Source: Flavobacteriaceae bacterium
GTDB lineage: Bacteria > Bacteroidota > Bacteroidia > Flavobacteriales > Flavobacteriaceae
Direction of reading: 5' to 3'
Length of the DNA stretch: 37,254 bases
Assembly: GCA_020346245.1 (NCBI GenBank)
Contig: CP070778.1
Span: 2,739,877-2,777,130 of the forward strand
This document shows positions 1 through 8,221 of the stretch, one piece after another; positions within the stretch are counted from its first letter, which is position 1; each line of letters starts with the position of its first letter. Both the position numbers and the translations under genes were made by a program. The notes below the pieces were generated by a model. The model was not told the DNA's origin. It searched no databases and worked only from the letters and a program-made list of their open reading frames with translations.

Positions 1-66
1 TGACTTATTTAAAAGAGACCTATCCGGCAGATAGCCTTGTCATGCCCAAAAGACGAAAATAAGATG
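1..66. other. short non-coding edge downstream of the TolB-like gene
   Basis: This edge lies downstream of the minus-strand TolB-like gene. It holds a small inverted repeat at 20-34 (CTATC / GATAG, 5-bp stem, 5-nt loop). On the minus strand the repeat is followed by a pyrimidine-rich stretch, so it could be a weak terminator. No gene is seen. Confidence 0.3.
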
Positions 67-1575
67 TTATTTGGTATTGGTCACAAAGGCAATTTTCTTA
101 CTGTCCGGGGACCAGCTTGGAACATTTATGGAACCTTGCCCTCCATAGATATAGGCTATCACCTTAGGTTTACCTCCTTGATAAGGCATAATACGCAACA
201 AACAGTGTTTGTAAAAAGGATGATCTGAGGGGTCTATGTCTTTGGGGAAAGATATAAATGCAATCCACTTTTTATCCGGACTGACATGAGGAAACCAGTC
301 ATTATGCGCATCAAAAGTCAGCTGAGTCTTATCTTTTCCATTAGCTTTCATCCTCCAAAGCTTCATCTTTCCTGTACGGGTAGAATTAAAAAAGATATAC
401 TCACCATCCGGGCTATACTCAGGACCATCGTCCAAAGTAGTTTGATTTGTGAGCTGTTGTTCTTTACCCGAATCTACATCAATGCTATAAATATCATAAG
501 CTCCATTGCGATTTCCTGTAAAAACCATTTTCTTGTTATCCGGCGACCAGCCATGTAAATAGGACGCCCCTACCCCGGGTTTAGTAACCATTGTAGGAAG
601 CGAATCTCCATGAGCTGGTAAGTAATATAAAGCTGAAGTTCCGCTGTCATCCGGATTGTGATTGCTTATTCCCAATAGCGTACCATCAAAAGTGAGGACA
701 TGATCATTATTGTTGTTTACCGCAAATCCTGTATTCAATGCAGAAATCGAATTGGTTGATAACTCATAGTTATACAAATGCCCCTTGGAATTATAAATTA
801 ATCGTTTCCCGTCCGGAGTCCAGTTTGGCGCTTGTATAGAGTGAGCAGATCTGTAGATAATTTCCCGATGACCACTTGCTATATCCAAAATCTCGAGATT
901 GCTTGCAAGATAGTCGCGATACGGGGTGAAATTTGGATCAACCGGTCTTATGATCCTTACGTTTCTAAATTCCGCAGATTCCATTACATCCGGATTATGA
1001 GAACAAACATATAATCCGATATAAACAGAATTGTCTAATTCCATATCAGCTAATTCCACACTTGTAAACTCCTCCCCGAATTTGGCGGTAGACATAATAA
1101 ATTTATTGCCGCGTCTTTCCAATTGTATAACATCCGGATAAGTATCCTCTGAAATCACCTCATTGGTATCTCCACCTATTTCCTTGCGAAATTGTAATGT
1201 AGTAAGGCCATCGCCATGAGTAGTGGCATTTACATGTTTAGAATTTGCATCCAAACTGTTTTTTACAATCCATCCGGCCTTTCTGTGCGGATCAACCCCT
1301 TCGCCAAGAAATTTCACTTCTGCTCTTAGAATAAAGTCGCCCTGGATTGTTGTCCATAAATATTGAAAATCATCCTTGCCAAACCACATATTGGTCCCTG
1401 AACCACCAATTTTATAGGTCTGATTTTTTTCTGAATATTCTGAAAATCCCTGTAATCTGCATTCCCCTATATCAGCATTTCTGTCAAAAATTCCAATTTT
1501 GTTTTGGCTACTAACTACATTTATCCCAAATAGTAAAAAACATAAAATGTAGTTATAAATCATTGATACTTTCAT
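67..1575 (-). CDS. secreted TolB-like beta-propeller protein with N-terminal concanavalin-like domain
   Basis: A 502-residue exported protein. Residues 1-23 form a signal peptide ending near VVSSQ. Residues about 25-215 look like a DUF1349/LamG-type beta-sandwich (WFGKDDFQYLW, AEFRNVRIIRP). Residues about 225-500 carry repeated TolB/PD40 propeller blades, each starting with SPD or TPD and containing a WxPDGK/SPDxKK-like turn (for example SPDNKKMVFTG, SPDGEYIFFNS, SPDSKKIAFVT). Proteins of this make-up are common beside glycoside hydrolases in Bacteroidota. They have no proven enzymatic activity; binding of an oligosaccharide or a protein partner is an inference. It lies 23 nt downstream of the GH67 gene on the same strand, so the two are probably co-transcribed. 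A second ATG four codons in (1563) is an equally possible start. Confidence 0.75.
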   Translation of the reverse strand: MKVSMIYNYILCFLLFGINVVSSQNKIGIFDRNADIGECRLQGFSEYSEKNQTYKIGGSGTNMWFGKDDFQYLWTTIQGDFILRAEVKFLGEGVDPHRKAGWIVKNSLDANSKHVNATTHGDGLTTLQFRKEIGGDTNEVISEDTYPDVIQLERRGNKFIMSTAKFGEEFTSVELADMELDNSVYIGLYVCSHNPDVMESAEFRNVRIIRPVDPNFTPYRDYLASNLEILDIASGHREIIYRSAHSIQAPNWTPDGKRLIYNSKGHLYNYELSTNSISALNTGFAVNNNNDHVLTFDGTLLGISNHNPDDSGTSALYYLPAHGDSLPTMVTKPGVGASYLHGWSPDNKKMVFTGNRNGAYDIYSIDVDSGKEQQLTNQTTLDDGPEYSPDGEYIFFNSTRTGKMKLWRMKANGKDKTQLTFDAHNDWFPHVSPDKKWIAFISFPKDIDPSDHPFYKHCLLRIMPYQGGKPKVIAYIYGGQGSINVPSWSPDSKKIAFVTNTK

Positions 1576-1598
1576 TCGATTTTGATTTTGGTTGAGTA

Positions 1599-3770
1599 TT
1601 AATTTCCCGGTGCGTAAGGGAATTTTAAGGATTGGTAAAACTCCAGTTTTTCATCAGGATGTTCCACTCCGGGCGGAAGTTCTCTACCCGAAAAGGTTTG
1701 AAAATAAAGCAAACAGGCATTCCGCCACCATTTGGCTTCCTTTAACTGAATCTCCAAAAGCATCTTTACTTCATCGTATTGATCATCTGTAATAAGGCTT
1801 TTGATTTGCTCCCAGATACCAATCATTTCTTCTACCTGATTTACACCTTCCTGATATTTCAAAGCAATTGCATCCCACAATATCAATCCATTTTTTAATT
1901 TATAATCCCAGCGCAAATGATGAAACCATAATAGGTATTCTGGCGGACAAGTTTCAGGGGTATTGAATATTTTAGCTATTTCCGGGGCATACTGGGAGGT
2001 AGCGTCGCTTCCTGATGGCGTACGATCAAATCCAATACCTTCCTTATCGCCTTTATGATAGTAGGTAGGGTTCCACTCCGGTCTGCTCAAATCACTTACC
2101 CATGGACCCGGGCCATAATGATGGCCGGTATCCATTAAATGGTGCAGCCCCAAGGGTGTCATGTAGTTCACAACGGCCTCCCTGGAAACAATCATCAAGT
2201 CCTTAATAGGCTCTACAAATGCTGAATCGTTAGTGTAGGTTAAGCGCAGCCACTCTTCTGCTATGGTTTCAGAACTCAGATATGGGTTCCATGCCAGGCG
2301 TCCGTATCCATACCAGTTAGCTTGAGCGAACGGATGACCGGTCCAGTTTAGGTCGGTTCCGATATTTGCCACTCCGGCCATTGCGGATATTTTGTTATTA
2401 AACAGAGAACCATCTATGACTTTTGCAACTGTTGCATTTTTACCTTTTTTATAGGTCTCGGCGTCCAACACTTCCTCAAATAGTTTGGGAAGAAATACCA
2501 GATGAGAACTAAAACCAAGATATTCCTGTGTAATCTGAAACTCCATAACCAAAGGTGTATTGGGCATAGCACCAAACATAGGATGAAAAGGTTCCCTGGG
2601 TTGAAAATCAATTGGCCCGTTCTTCACCTGAACCAAAACATTATCCTGAAATTTTCCGTCATAGGGAACAAATTCCTTAAAGGCTTGTTTCGCCCTGTCT
2701 GTTGCGTCCTTTTCAGAATAGACAAAAGCCCTCCAAATTACAATTCCTTTAAATGGCCGTAATGCATTTGCCAGCATATTGGCTCCAACCACATGGCTCC
2801 TACCATAATTCTGCGGACCTGGTTGTCCTTCAGAATTGGCCTTGACCAAAAAACCCCCAAAGTCAGGGATATCTTTGTAGATTTGTTCCACCTTATCGTT
2901 CCACCAATTAATTACATCCTTATCCAATGGGTCTGAGGTATTCAAACCTCCTATTTCCATAGGAGCCGAGAACCTGGCTGTCAAATACACTTTTATCCCA
3001 TAGGGCCTGAAAATTTCTGCTAAAGCAGCTACTTTTTCAAGATAGGCAGAAGTTAAAACCAGTGCATTTGCATTTACATTGGTCAAAACAGTTGCATTGA
3101 TACCGATAGATGCATTGACCCTCGCATAATCCTCATAACGGGGATCCTTATATTCTGGCAGTTTCTGCCAGTTCCAAAGTGAAAATCCGGCATATCCCCG
3201 TTCCACGGTGCGGTCAAGATTATCCCAATGATTTAGCATTCGCAATTGAATTTTTGGTACGTCTACCACATTAATCCCCTCAAGGGATTTGTGTGTTTTC
3301 ATTAATTGCAGTAATTTAAATACTCCGTAAAGTATCCCTTGATCTTCGTTGGCAGTGATTAGTAAAATACGCTTGCCTCTTACAGTAAGAGATTTAATAA
3401 TAAATCCTTCGTTGCCAATTCGCTCAAAATCAGCTTTAAGAGCATTCACCATATCTTTGCCCAGGTTCATTTTTTTGGACACCCACATCGTATTTATTAA
3501 ACTGAGTGAATCATGCATTTTTGGTGGCTGTCCCAATAATCCGTCAATACCTCGCCAAAGCTCTTTTCGCGCAGTATCCAGAATGGGACTTTGGCTACTA
3601 AAAAATATGGATTTGGTAAGTTTTTGGTATTCTGAATGTCTTACAGGGTCTTCTATTTTGGAATATCCGAGCCATAAATCGTATCCCCCCAATGATTGGG
3701 CATTGGAATTTAGAATAAGAAGAAAACTAACTACATAGAAGAGTTTAGCCTGCGCTGCGGTGATATTCAT
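1599..3770 (-). CDS. aguA: GH67 alpha-glucuronidase, exported
   Basis: Predicted alpha-glucuronidase that removes (4-O-methyl)glucuronic acid from the non-reducing end of glucuronoxylan oligosaccharides, probably in the periplasm. At 723 residues it has normal family length. Residues 1-25 form a signal peptide ending in NAQ. The family hallmark MLNHWDNLDRTVERGYAG is at 178-195. The catalytic residues fit the known Cellvibrio enzyme: acid E314 in KANSEGQPGP, then D388 in NGPIDFQP and E416 in QITQEYLGF as the two carboxylates that activate water. The D-to-E spacing is 28 residues, as in that enzyme. It starts immediately after the stop codon of the 96-residue gene and is followed by the TolB-like gene. 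No xylanase, transporter or SusCD pair lies in the window, so this is either an isolated xylan gene pair or the edge of a utilisation locus. Confidence 0.95.
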   Translation of the reverse strand: MNITAAQAKLFYVVSFLLILNSNAQSLGGYDLWLGYSKIEDPVRHSEYQKLTKSIFFSSQSPILDTARKELWRGIDGLLGQPPKMHDSLSLINTMWVSKKMNLGKDMVNALKADFERIGNEGFIIKSLTVRGKRILLITANEDQGILYGVFKLLQLMKTHKSLEGINVVDVPKIQLRMLNHWDNLDRTVERGYAGFSLWNWQKLPEYKDPRYEDYARVNASIGINATVLTNVNANALVLTSAYLEKVAALAEIFRPYGIKVYLTARFSAPMEIGGLNTSDPLDKDVINWWNDKVEQIYKDIPDFGGFLVKANSEGQPGPQNYGRSHVVGANMLANALRPFKGIVIWRAFVYSEKDATDRAKQAFKEFVPYDGKFQDNVLVQVKNGPIDFQPREPFHPMFGAMPNTPLVMEFQITQEYLGFSSHLVFLPKLFEEVLDAETYKKGKNATVAKVIDGSLFNNKISAMAGVANIGTDLNWTGHPFAQANWYGYGRLAWNPYLSSETIAEEWLRLTYTNDSAFVEPIKDLMIVSREAVVNYMTPLGLHHLMDTGHHYGPGPWVSDLSRPEWNPTYYHKGDKEGIGFDRTPSGSDATSQYAPEIAKIFNTPETCPPEYLLWFHHLRWDYKLKNGLILWDAIALKYQEGVNQVEEMIGIWEQIKSLITDDQYDEVKMLLEIQLKEAKWWRNACLLYFQTFSGRELPPGVEHPDEKLEFYQSLKFPYAPGN

Positions 3771-4061
3771 TTATTCTTCTTCATGATTTATATCATCTAC
3801 CTGCAACTCATTCTCAATATCCTTATTTAATATTTCATCCCCCTCAAGGTCATGATCTTCCATTGCTGCTACAAGGCGTTTGCTGACTTTTACCAAATAA
3901 ATAGTATTATCCGTCCTGACTTCTACACATTCTACTATTTCGTTCAGTGCGTTTTTAAAAGTAATAATATGGTCATCATCGTATCCATCAGGGTATTTTG
4001 TAACAAGCAGATCAAGAATATCCTTGTTTAATTTTTTGAAATCTACAATTACGCGTCGCAT
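3771..4061 (-). CDS. small conserved acidic protein of unknown function
   Basis: A 96-residue cytoplasmic protein with no signal peptide. It has a basic N-terminus (MRRVIVDFKKL), a central region rich in beta-forming residues (NALNEIVECVEVRTDNTIYLVKVS) and a very acidic, probably disordered C-terminal 25 residues ending in HEEE. Short proteins of this shape occur throughout Flavobacteriaceae and are sometimes labelled DNA primase, apparently by annotation transfer; I see no primase motif. Its stop codon directly abuts the GH67 start, so the two may share a transcript, although the functional link is obscure. The upstream ribosome-binding region is AAAGAAACC. Confidence 0.7.
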   Translation of the reverse strand: MRRVIVDFKKLNKDILDLLVTKYPDGYDDDHIITFKNALNEIVECVEVRTDNTIYLVKVSKRLVAAMEDHDLEGDEILNKDIENELQVDDINHEEE

Positions 4062-4196
4062 GATAAGGGTTTCTTTTGACGTTTAAATTACAAATTAAAT
4101 TAATACGCAAAACGCAAAATCACGCTTACAACCCATAAGGGTTACCAAAAGTAAACTTTATGAAAATGACCAGACTTAATCAATAGAATTGGACAA

Positions 4197-4856
4197 TTAA
4201 AGGCTTGATGTAGCTTCTTTGTCTTCCTCTTTGTGGAAAATCAAATCTTGTTCTTCGAGGGCAAAAACAAGTAGTTTTATATAGTCATCAACGGTATTTT
4301 TAATATTCGAAGGATCAGTAATATCAATTATTCCGCGCCATATGAGTTGGCGTTCCTTACCAACACAAATACAATAAAGGGAAGTCTCTGTGTGATATAC
4401 TTTATACTCATCATAATAATTTTCATCATAATATATATCCTGATGAGAGATATAGTCTTCTTTGAAAGTTCCATAATAACTATCTAAATCGGCCATATTT
4501 TTTCTAAAAGTCTGTTTATCTTCAGTTCCCAGAATTTTAGTAAATAAAATAGCGTCAAAATCCTTATCTAATAGTGATTGTTCAACATCATCAAGTTCTT
4601 CCTCCGACCTTTCTGAATCCGTAAATCCTACATCAAACAAATCTATGCTGCGCATAGCTTCCACACCCCTTTTAGTAAATTGGCGCTTCATTTTAGTTTC
4701 GAAATCTTCCTGGCCTTTAAGATTAGATGTCATGCCAACAACAAGCACTTTGCTGGCATCGAAAATTACGATTTCCGGATTTTTCCAACTATCTACCAAC
4801 TCCGTAGACGAACATCCCATCAATAATATTACAACTACAATCAGCGCCTTTTTCAT
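4197..4856 (-). CDS. lipoprotein of unknown function, co-transcribed with helical protein A
   Basis: A 219-residue predicted lipoprotein: signal peptide with lipobox LLMGC, lipidated Cys at residue 15. The mature part opens with SSTELVDSWKNPE and a beta-strand run (KVLVVGMTSN), reminiscent of DUF4136-like periplasmic lipoproteins. It then has an acidic helical segment and an unusually Tyr/Asp-rich stretch at about 127-156 (YYGTFKEDYISHQDIYYDENYYDEY). I do not recognise a specific function. It begins 9 nt after the stop of the 147-residue helical gene on the same strand, so the two form one operon that would be driven by the palindrome-type promoter at 5385-5428. Confidence 0.75.
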   Translation of the reverse strand: MKKALIVVVILLMGCSSTELVDSWKNPEIVIFDASKVLVVGMTSNLKGQEDFETKMKRQFTKRGVEAMRSIDLFDVGFTDSERSEEELDDVEQSLLDKDFDAILFTKILGTEDKQTFRKNMADLDSYYGTFKEDYISHQDIYYDENYYDEYKVYHTETSLYCICVGKERQLIWRGIIDITDPSNIKNTVDDYIKLLVFALEEQDLIFHKEEDKEATSSL

Positions 4857-4865
4857 ATGCTTATA

Positions 4866-5309
4866 TTAATTTAATAATCGCTTTTGTTTTTCTTTCTTCA
4901 GTACATTTGAAACTAAATCAAAAAGCCTTGTTTTAATCTGCATGTATTCTTCCTTATAACGATCCATAGTACCGGTTAACTCCCTATGCGTATCCCTGTA
5001 AGCCTTTTCTAATTCTAACTGATCAATGTCGTCAATCATTATTTCCAATTTATTTTCGTGAGCCTGTATCTTTTTCATAAGGGAAATAGCTTCCTTTTCA
5101 AGGTCTGTAAGTTTGGAAACAATTTCTTTACTTTTTCCAAAGATTTTTGAATCCACTAACTGTACCGTATAATGTTTTATCAGGTTGTTTAAGAACATTT
5201 GCTCATCTCTCATAAATTTTACTTCTGAAAGCCAAAGGACGGTTACCCTGTGCATCTCATCAGGGTCTATCCATTCTATATACCTGTGGGTGTTATTTTT
5301 GATATTCAT
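4866..5309 (-). CDS. small helical protein, stress-island paralogue A
   Basis: A 147-residue, charged, almost entirely helical protein without signal peptide or membrane segment. It is one of three paralogues in the window (with 5457-5876 and 22679-23128). The shared blocks are an N-terminal WLSEVKFMRDEQMFLNNLI, aligning with WKSSFHLMKDELLFIEELL and WKSDLDFYKDDLRFLHHLI; a central HENKL (HESKL, HQGNL); and a C-terminal HxxL followed by a helix ending LFDLV (EVFNY, EVFNI). No known domain is recognised; a dimeric helical bundle or adaptor is a guess. It is followed closely by the lipoprotein gene and preceded by a promoter of the island's palindrome type. Confidence 0.8.
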   Translation of the reverse strand: MNIKNNTHRYIEWIDPDEMHRVTVLWLSEVKFMRDEQMFLNNLIKHYTVQLVDSKIFGKSKEIVSKLTDLEKEAISLMKKIQAHENKLEIMIDDIDQLELEKAYRDTHRELTGTMDRYKEEYMQIKTRLFDLVSNVLKKEKQKRLLN

Positions 5310-5384
5310 TTTGTTAAATTTTAAAATAGCACTTATTTATACCTAAATAGTCTGAAATGATTTAGGATTAATTCTTAACTGATT

Positions 5385-5428
5385 CCAATCTAGGGAATAG
5401 ACGAACAATAAGAAATGATTTTCATCAG
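5385..5428 (-). promoter_or_regulatory. CRP/FNR-like palindrome plus -7 element for helical gene A
   Basis: The palindrome ATGATTTTCATCAG is at 5415-5428. On the minus strand it is followed after 22 bp by TAGATTGG (5392 to 5385), which matches 5 of 6 fixed bases of TAnnTTTG. The expected transcript start is near 5380, about 70 nt before the start codon at 5309. There is no separate -33 TTTG, so activation by a protein bound at about -41 is likely. Confidence 0.6.
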
Positions 5429-5456
5429 GAGCCCTTTGGGGTTATTTCTATCAAAT

Positions 5457-5876
5457 TTAATCCGGTCTGCGTTTCTTTAATATGCCCCCGGCATAATTGA
5501 ACACCTCTGATTTAAGAATTTGAAATTGCTGTAAACAGTTCACCACGTTGGCTTTTAGCTGCTCATGTTCGGCATTAACATCTTCATCTCCCTGCCCATT
5601 CGTGCATTCCAATGCACCTCCCAGCTTACTTTCATGTTGTGTTATTTGTTCTTCTAATTCCGTTCTATATAGCTTAACAGTCTTCAGACGTGCAAGATAA
5701 TCCTGTAAACGTTCAAACAAGTTGGGCGTATCGGGTTCAAAAACATAAGAGTGGAGCAATTCTTCTATAAACAGCAATTCGTCCTTCATTAGGTGAAAGG
5801 AAGATTTCCATTGCTGGGAATCTAAATGGAATTTTTCCAACTCTACTGGTTTGCTATCTTTCATCCTATTTTTCAT
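5457..5876 (-). CDS. small helical protein, stress-island paralogue B
   Basis: Taken from the ATG at 5876 this is a 139-residue charged helical protein and the second of three paralogues. The family blocks are WKSSFHLMKDELLFIEELLHSY near the N-terminus, then ITQHESKL, then EHEQL and the terminal helix LKSEVFNYAGGILKKRR. The frame stays open to a TTG at 5945, but that longer start is unlikely. The ATG at 5876 has a good Shine-Dalgarno (AAAGGTG, about 7 nt upstream), and a palindrome-type promoter (5895-5938) lies inside the would-be extension. It sits between the RNase gene and paralogue A but has its own promoter. Function unknown; its regulation points to the energy-stress response. Confidence 0.8.
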   Translation of the reverse strand: MKNRMKDSKPVELEKFHLDSQQWKSSFHLMKDELLFIEELLHSYVFEPDTPNLFERLQDYLARLKTVKLYRTELEEQITQHESKLGGALECTNGQGDEDVNAEHEQLKANVVNCLQQFQILKSEVFNYAGGILKKRRPD

Positions 5877-5894
5877 TGAACTACACCTTTTATT

Positions 5895-5938
5895 TAAAAC
5901 TACTTCCGATTTAAAGTATGAACAATGATCAAAATCAT
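5895..5938 (-). promoter_or_regulatory. CRP/FNR-like palindrome plus -7 element for helical gene B
   Basis: The 14-mer ATGATCAAAATCAT (5925-5938) has perfect half-sites. It is followed after 22 bp on the minus strand by TAGTTTTA (5902 to 5895; 5 of 6 against TAnnTTTG). The predicted transcript start, near 5889, leaves a short leader with AAAGGTG before the ATG at 5876. Confidence 0.7.
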
Positions 5939-5945
5939 GTAACAA

Positions 5946-7310
5946 TTAAAAAATAAGCTCTACGGTTTCAAATAATTCCGGGATCTGGACATTCCATTTA
6001 TAGATCTCTTCAATTTTTACTTTGAATTCATACAGGGCTTCCTGCTCTCCATGTATCAAAAAAACGCGTTCGGGAATGTTTTTAATAGAAGCCATCCAAT
6101 CCAGCAACTCTTTTTGATCTGAATGGGCCGACAGACTTTCTTCGTGATAAACACTGGCTTTTACGGAATAGTATTTCCCATAGATTTTGACCTCCTTAGC
6201 GCCTTCCAAAAGTGCCCTTCCCCGTGTTCCCTCCGCCATGTAACCTACCAATAAAATGTTGGTTGTCGGCTTATCTACCATTTGATGCAAGTAGGTAAGA
6301 ATCCTTCCTCCTGTGACCATACCACTACCGGCAATAACAATTTTTGGTCTGGGATCATCAATAGTTTCCCATGTTTGCCTATAGGAATCAATGATATTCA
6401 GGTGTCTGCACATTGCCTTATATTCCTTTTGCGATAGTTTATGCCAATTTGGAAAACGTTCGAATATGTCCAATACATTATTTCCCATAGGACTATCGAT
6501 AAAAATTGGAATATTTGGTATTTTGTTCTTCCTGTAAAGCTTCCAGAATAAATACATCAAAGATTGCAAACGTTCAACTGCAAAGGAGGGTATGAGCAGG
6601 GTACCACCGGCATAAAGAGTTTTGTTTACGAGTGAAACCAGTCTGTCCTCAACATTATCCGGTGGGTGAAATTTGTTTCCATAGGTACTTTCAACAAATA
6701 GAAAATCGGCCCACTCCGGTTTAACCGGGGAATCCAGCAATAAGTCGTCAGGCCTTCCAACATCGCCAGAAAAAAGAAAACGTTTGCCAGAAATGTCTAA
6801 TTCAATAAAAGCAGAACCAATGATATGCCCGTTTAACCTGAATCTATATTGGATATTCTCGGATAGCTGCGTCCAATGGTCTAATTCTTCCGCTCTAAAC
6901 AAGGCAATTGTATCATCAGCATCCTGAAGGCTATATAATGGCATTGCCGGCTTATGTTTGCTATAGCCCTCCTTGTTTGCAATTTCTGCTTCTTCTTCAT
7001 TTATCTTTGCGCTATCCAGCAATATAATTCTGGTGATTGCCAGTGTGGGTGCAGTACCTATAATGTTACCTTTAAAGCCTGCTTTTACCAATCTCGGCAA
7101 ATAGCCGGTATGATCCAGGTGGCCATGCGTTAACAATACAACATCTATTGAACCTGTTGATATAGGTAATGGTTTCCAATTGGAAATCCTAAGATCCTTC
7201 CTCCCCTGAAACATACCGCAATCAATGAGAATGTTTTTCTCGGTCGTTTCAAGATAAAATTTAGATCCGGTTACGGTACCTGCGGCTCCAAAAAAATTTA
7301 TTTTAACCAT
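5946..7310 (-). CDS. MBL-fold beta-CASP ribonuclease
   Basis: A 454-residue metallo-beta-lactamase/beta-CASP hydrolase of the CPSF73/RNase J-like group, predicted to cut RNA in the cytoplasm. The zinc site is complete: HGHLDH (H62, H64, D66, H67), H162 in GHIIGSAF and D183 in SGDVGR. The beta-CASP signatures follow: E207 in VESTYG (motif A), the PSFAVER block, SGMVTGGR at 329-336, H396 in SAHSD (motif B) and H420 in LIHGE (motif C). It starts 18 nt after the ATP-cone/nuclease-like gene and is probably the last gene of the usp-led run. Linkage to stress proteins suggests RNA turnover during growth arrest; that role is inferred, the fold and metal site are directly visible. Confidence 0.92.
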   Translation of the reverse strand: MVKINFFGAAGTVTGSKFYLETTEKNILIDCGMFQGRKDLRISNWKPLPISTGSIDVVLLTHGHLDHTGYLPRLVKAGFKGNIIGTAPTLAITRIILLDSAKINEEEAEIANKEGYSKHKPAMPLYSLQDADDTIALFRAEELDHWTQLSENIQYRFRLNGHIIGSAFIELDISGKRFLFSGDVGRPDDLLLDSPVKPEWADFLFVESTYGNKFHPPDNVEDRLVSLVNKTLYAGGTLLIPSFAVERLQSLMYLFWKLYRKNKIPNIPIFIDSPMGNNVLDIFERFPNWHKLSQKEYKAMCRHLNIIDSYRQTWETIDDPRPKIVIAGSGMVTGGRILTYLHQMVDKPTTNILLVGYMAEGTRGRALLEGAKEVKIYGKYYSVKASVYHEESLSAHSDQKELLDWMASIKNIPERVFLIHGEQEALYEFKVKIEEIYKWNVQIPELFETVELIF

Positions 7311-7328
7311 TATATCTATTTAATGGTA

Positions 7329-8171
7329 TCAAATCTTGCAAAGCTTTCCTACTTCGTTGAGTATTTTTGTTTTTCTTATTTCCGACACCCCTAAATGGTC
7401 GAGGTAGAAACTATCTTTTAATAATTGCCGGCATAATACCACATCGCGGCTTAACAAAAATTGTTTCTCCTTTTTCGTCAGAAGTGTTGAAACTGTTATG
7501 GGGTATAAACCCAGCCTGTCTATACGCTCTTTTATGCCATTCCCTTTTGGGTAGTCCCAGCTTAGAAGGTACAGCCCTATGCAATTTCCATAAACTATAG
7601 CATCTTTGGTAAAACGTGTATTGGTAACCACCCAGCAATCATCGGGCTCCCTGATATTCGAAAGTTCACTTTCCCCGGAGTTTTTTATATCCCGGTATCT
7701 GGAATAAATGTATAGAGGAATCTTAACATTGCAGTTACGGCCTTGTTCTCCATGAAATTTACATTCAATAATTATAATAGAACCGTTTTTTTCAGCAACC
7801 ACATCTATTTCATGGCTCACGCATTTTCCTGAAACATTCTTTCCAACCTGTATTTTATAGCCTGAATACTTTAATACGGCACCTATAAATCGTTCAAAGG
7901 GAAAACCTGTAGGTCCCAGCTCATATATAGCCTTTTTAAGTTTATATTTAGATGCGTATACGGGCTTTTTGCGTCTTAAATAACCAAAGGCCCTATTATA
8001 TAACTCTTTGGTTGTAATCCCATCATATAATTCTTCCTTGACAAGTCTCAAAATTTGAGAAATCAATTTACTGTCTGCCCCACTTCGTTTTAAAGAAGCG
8101 CGCAATTTCTCTTCTGAGAATAGCACTTTATCACCCGAAGCCTTAACTATGAAAAAATCTTCATTTGCCAT
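7329..8171 (-). CDS. ATP-cone domain fused to a PD-(D/E)XK nuclease-like domain
   Basis: A 280-residue protein in three parts. Residues 1-88 are an ATP-cone, the nucleotide-binding module best known from ribonucleotide reductase and NrdR, here with FIVKASGDKVLFSEEKLRASL at the start. Residues 90-200 form a restriction-endonuclease/Mrr-like core: FERF at 92-95, D123 in HEIDVV, and E136-x-K138 in IIIIECKFH, the expected PD-(D/E)XK carboxylates and lysine. Residues 235-280 are a helical tail (RDVVLCRQLLKD). A nuclease or nucleic-acid sensor gated by ATP or dATP is the natural inference. No methyltransferase or specificity subunit is nearby, so it is not a classical restriction system. It lies 18 nt upstream of the beta-CASP RNase gene. 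Confidence 0.85.
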   Translation of the reverse strand: MANEDFFIVKASGDKVLFSEEKLRASLKRSGADSKLISQILRLVKEELYDGITTKELYNRAFGYLRRKKPVYASKYKLKKAIYELGPTGFPFERFIGAVLKYSGYKIQVGKNVSGKCVSHEIDVVAEKNGSIIIIECKFHGEQGRNCNVKIPLYIYSRYRDIKNSGESELSNIREPDDCWVVTNTRFTKDAIVYGNCIGLYLLSWDYPKGNGIKERIDRLGLYPITVSTLLTKKEKQFLLSRDVVLCRQLLKDSFYLDHLGVSEIRKTKILNEVGKLCKI

Positions 8172-8221
8172 TATTTCCTCTGATTGTGATGGTCCTCAAA
8201 AATTTGGTCTAATACCAGGTG

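Noticed and set aside
2502..2762. Plus-strand open frame opposite the GH67 gene, and similar frames opposite other genes
   Set aside because: These are antisense shadows of genes with clear protein families and have no ribosome site or recognisable domain of their own.
4130..4143. AACCC/GGGTT hairpin downstream of the lipoprotein gene
   Set aside because: The stem is only 5 bp and no T-run follows on either strand, so I do not call it a terminator.
5877..5945. TTG-initiated extension of helical gene B
   Set aside because: The extension contains the promoter box and -7 element, while the ATG at 5876 has a good Shine-Dalgarno sequence.
7329..8171. Restriction-modification or anti-phage system
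   Set aside because: The protein has a nuclease-like core, but no methyltransferase, specificity, helicase or phage-related gene is near. The context is stress and RNA turnover.
8186..8199. GTGAT-GGTC-CTCAA, box-like sequence before the ATP-cone gene
   Set aside because: The right half-site is poor, and the expected -7 position would fall inside the coding region.
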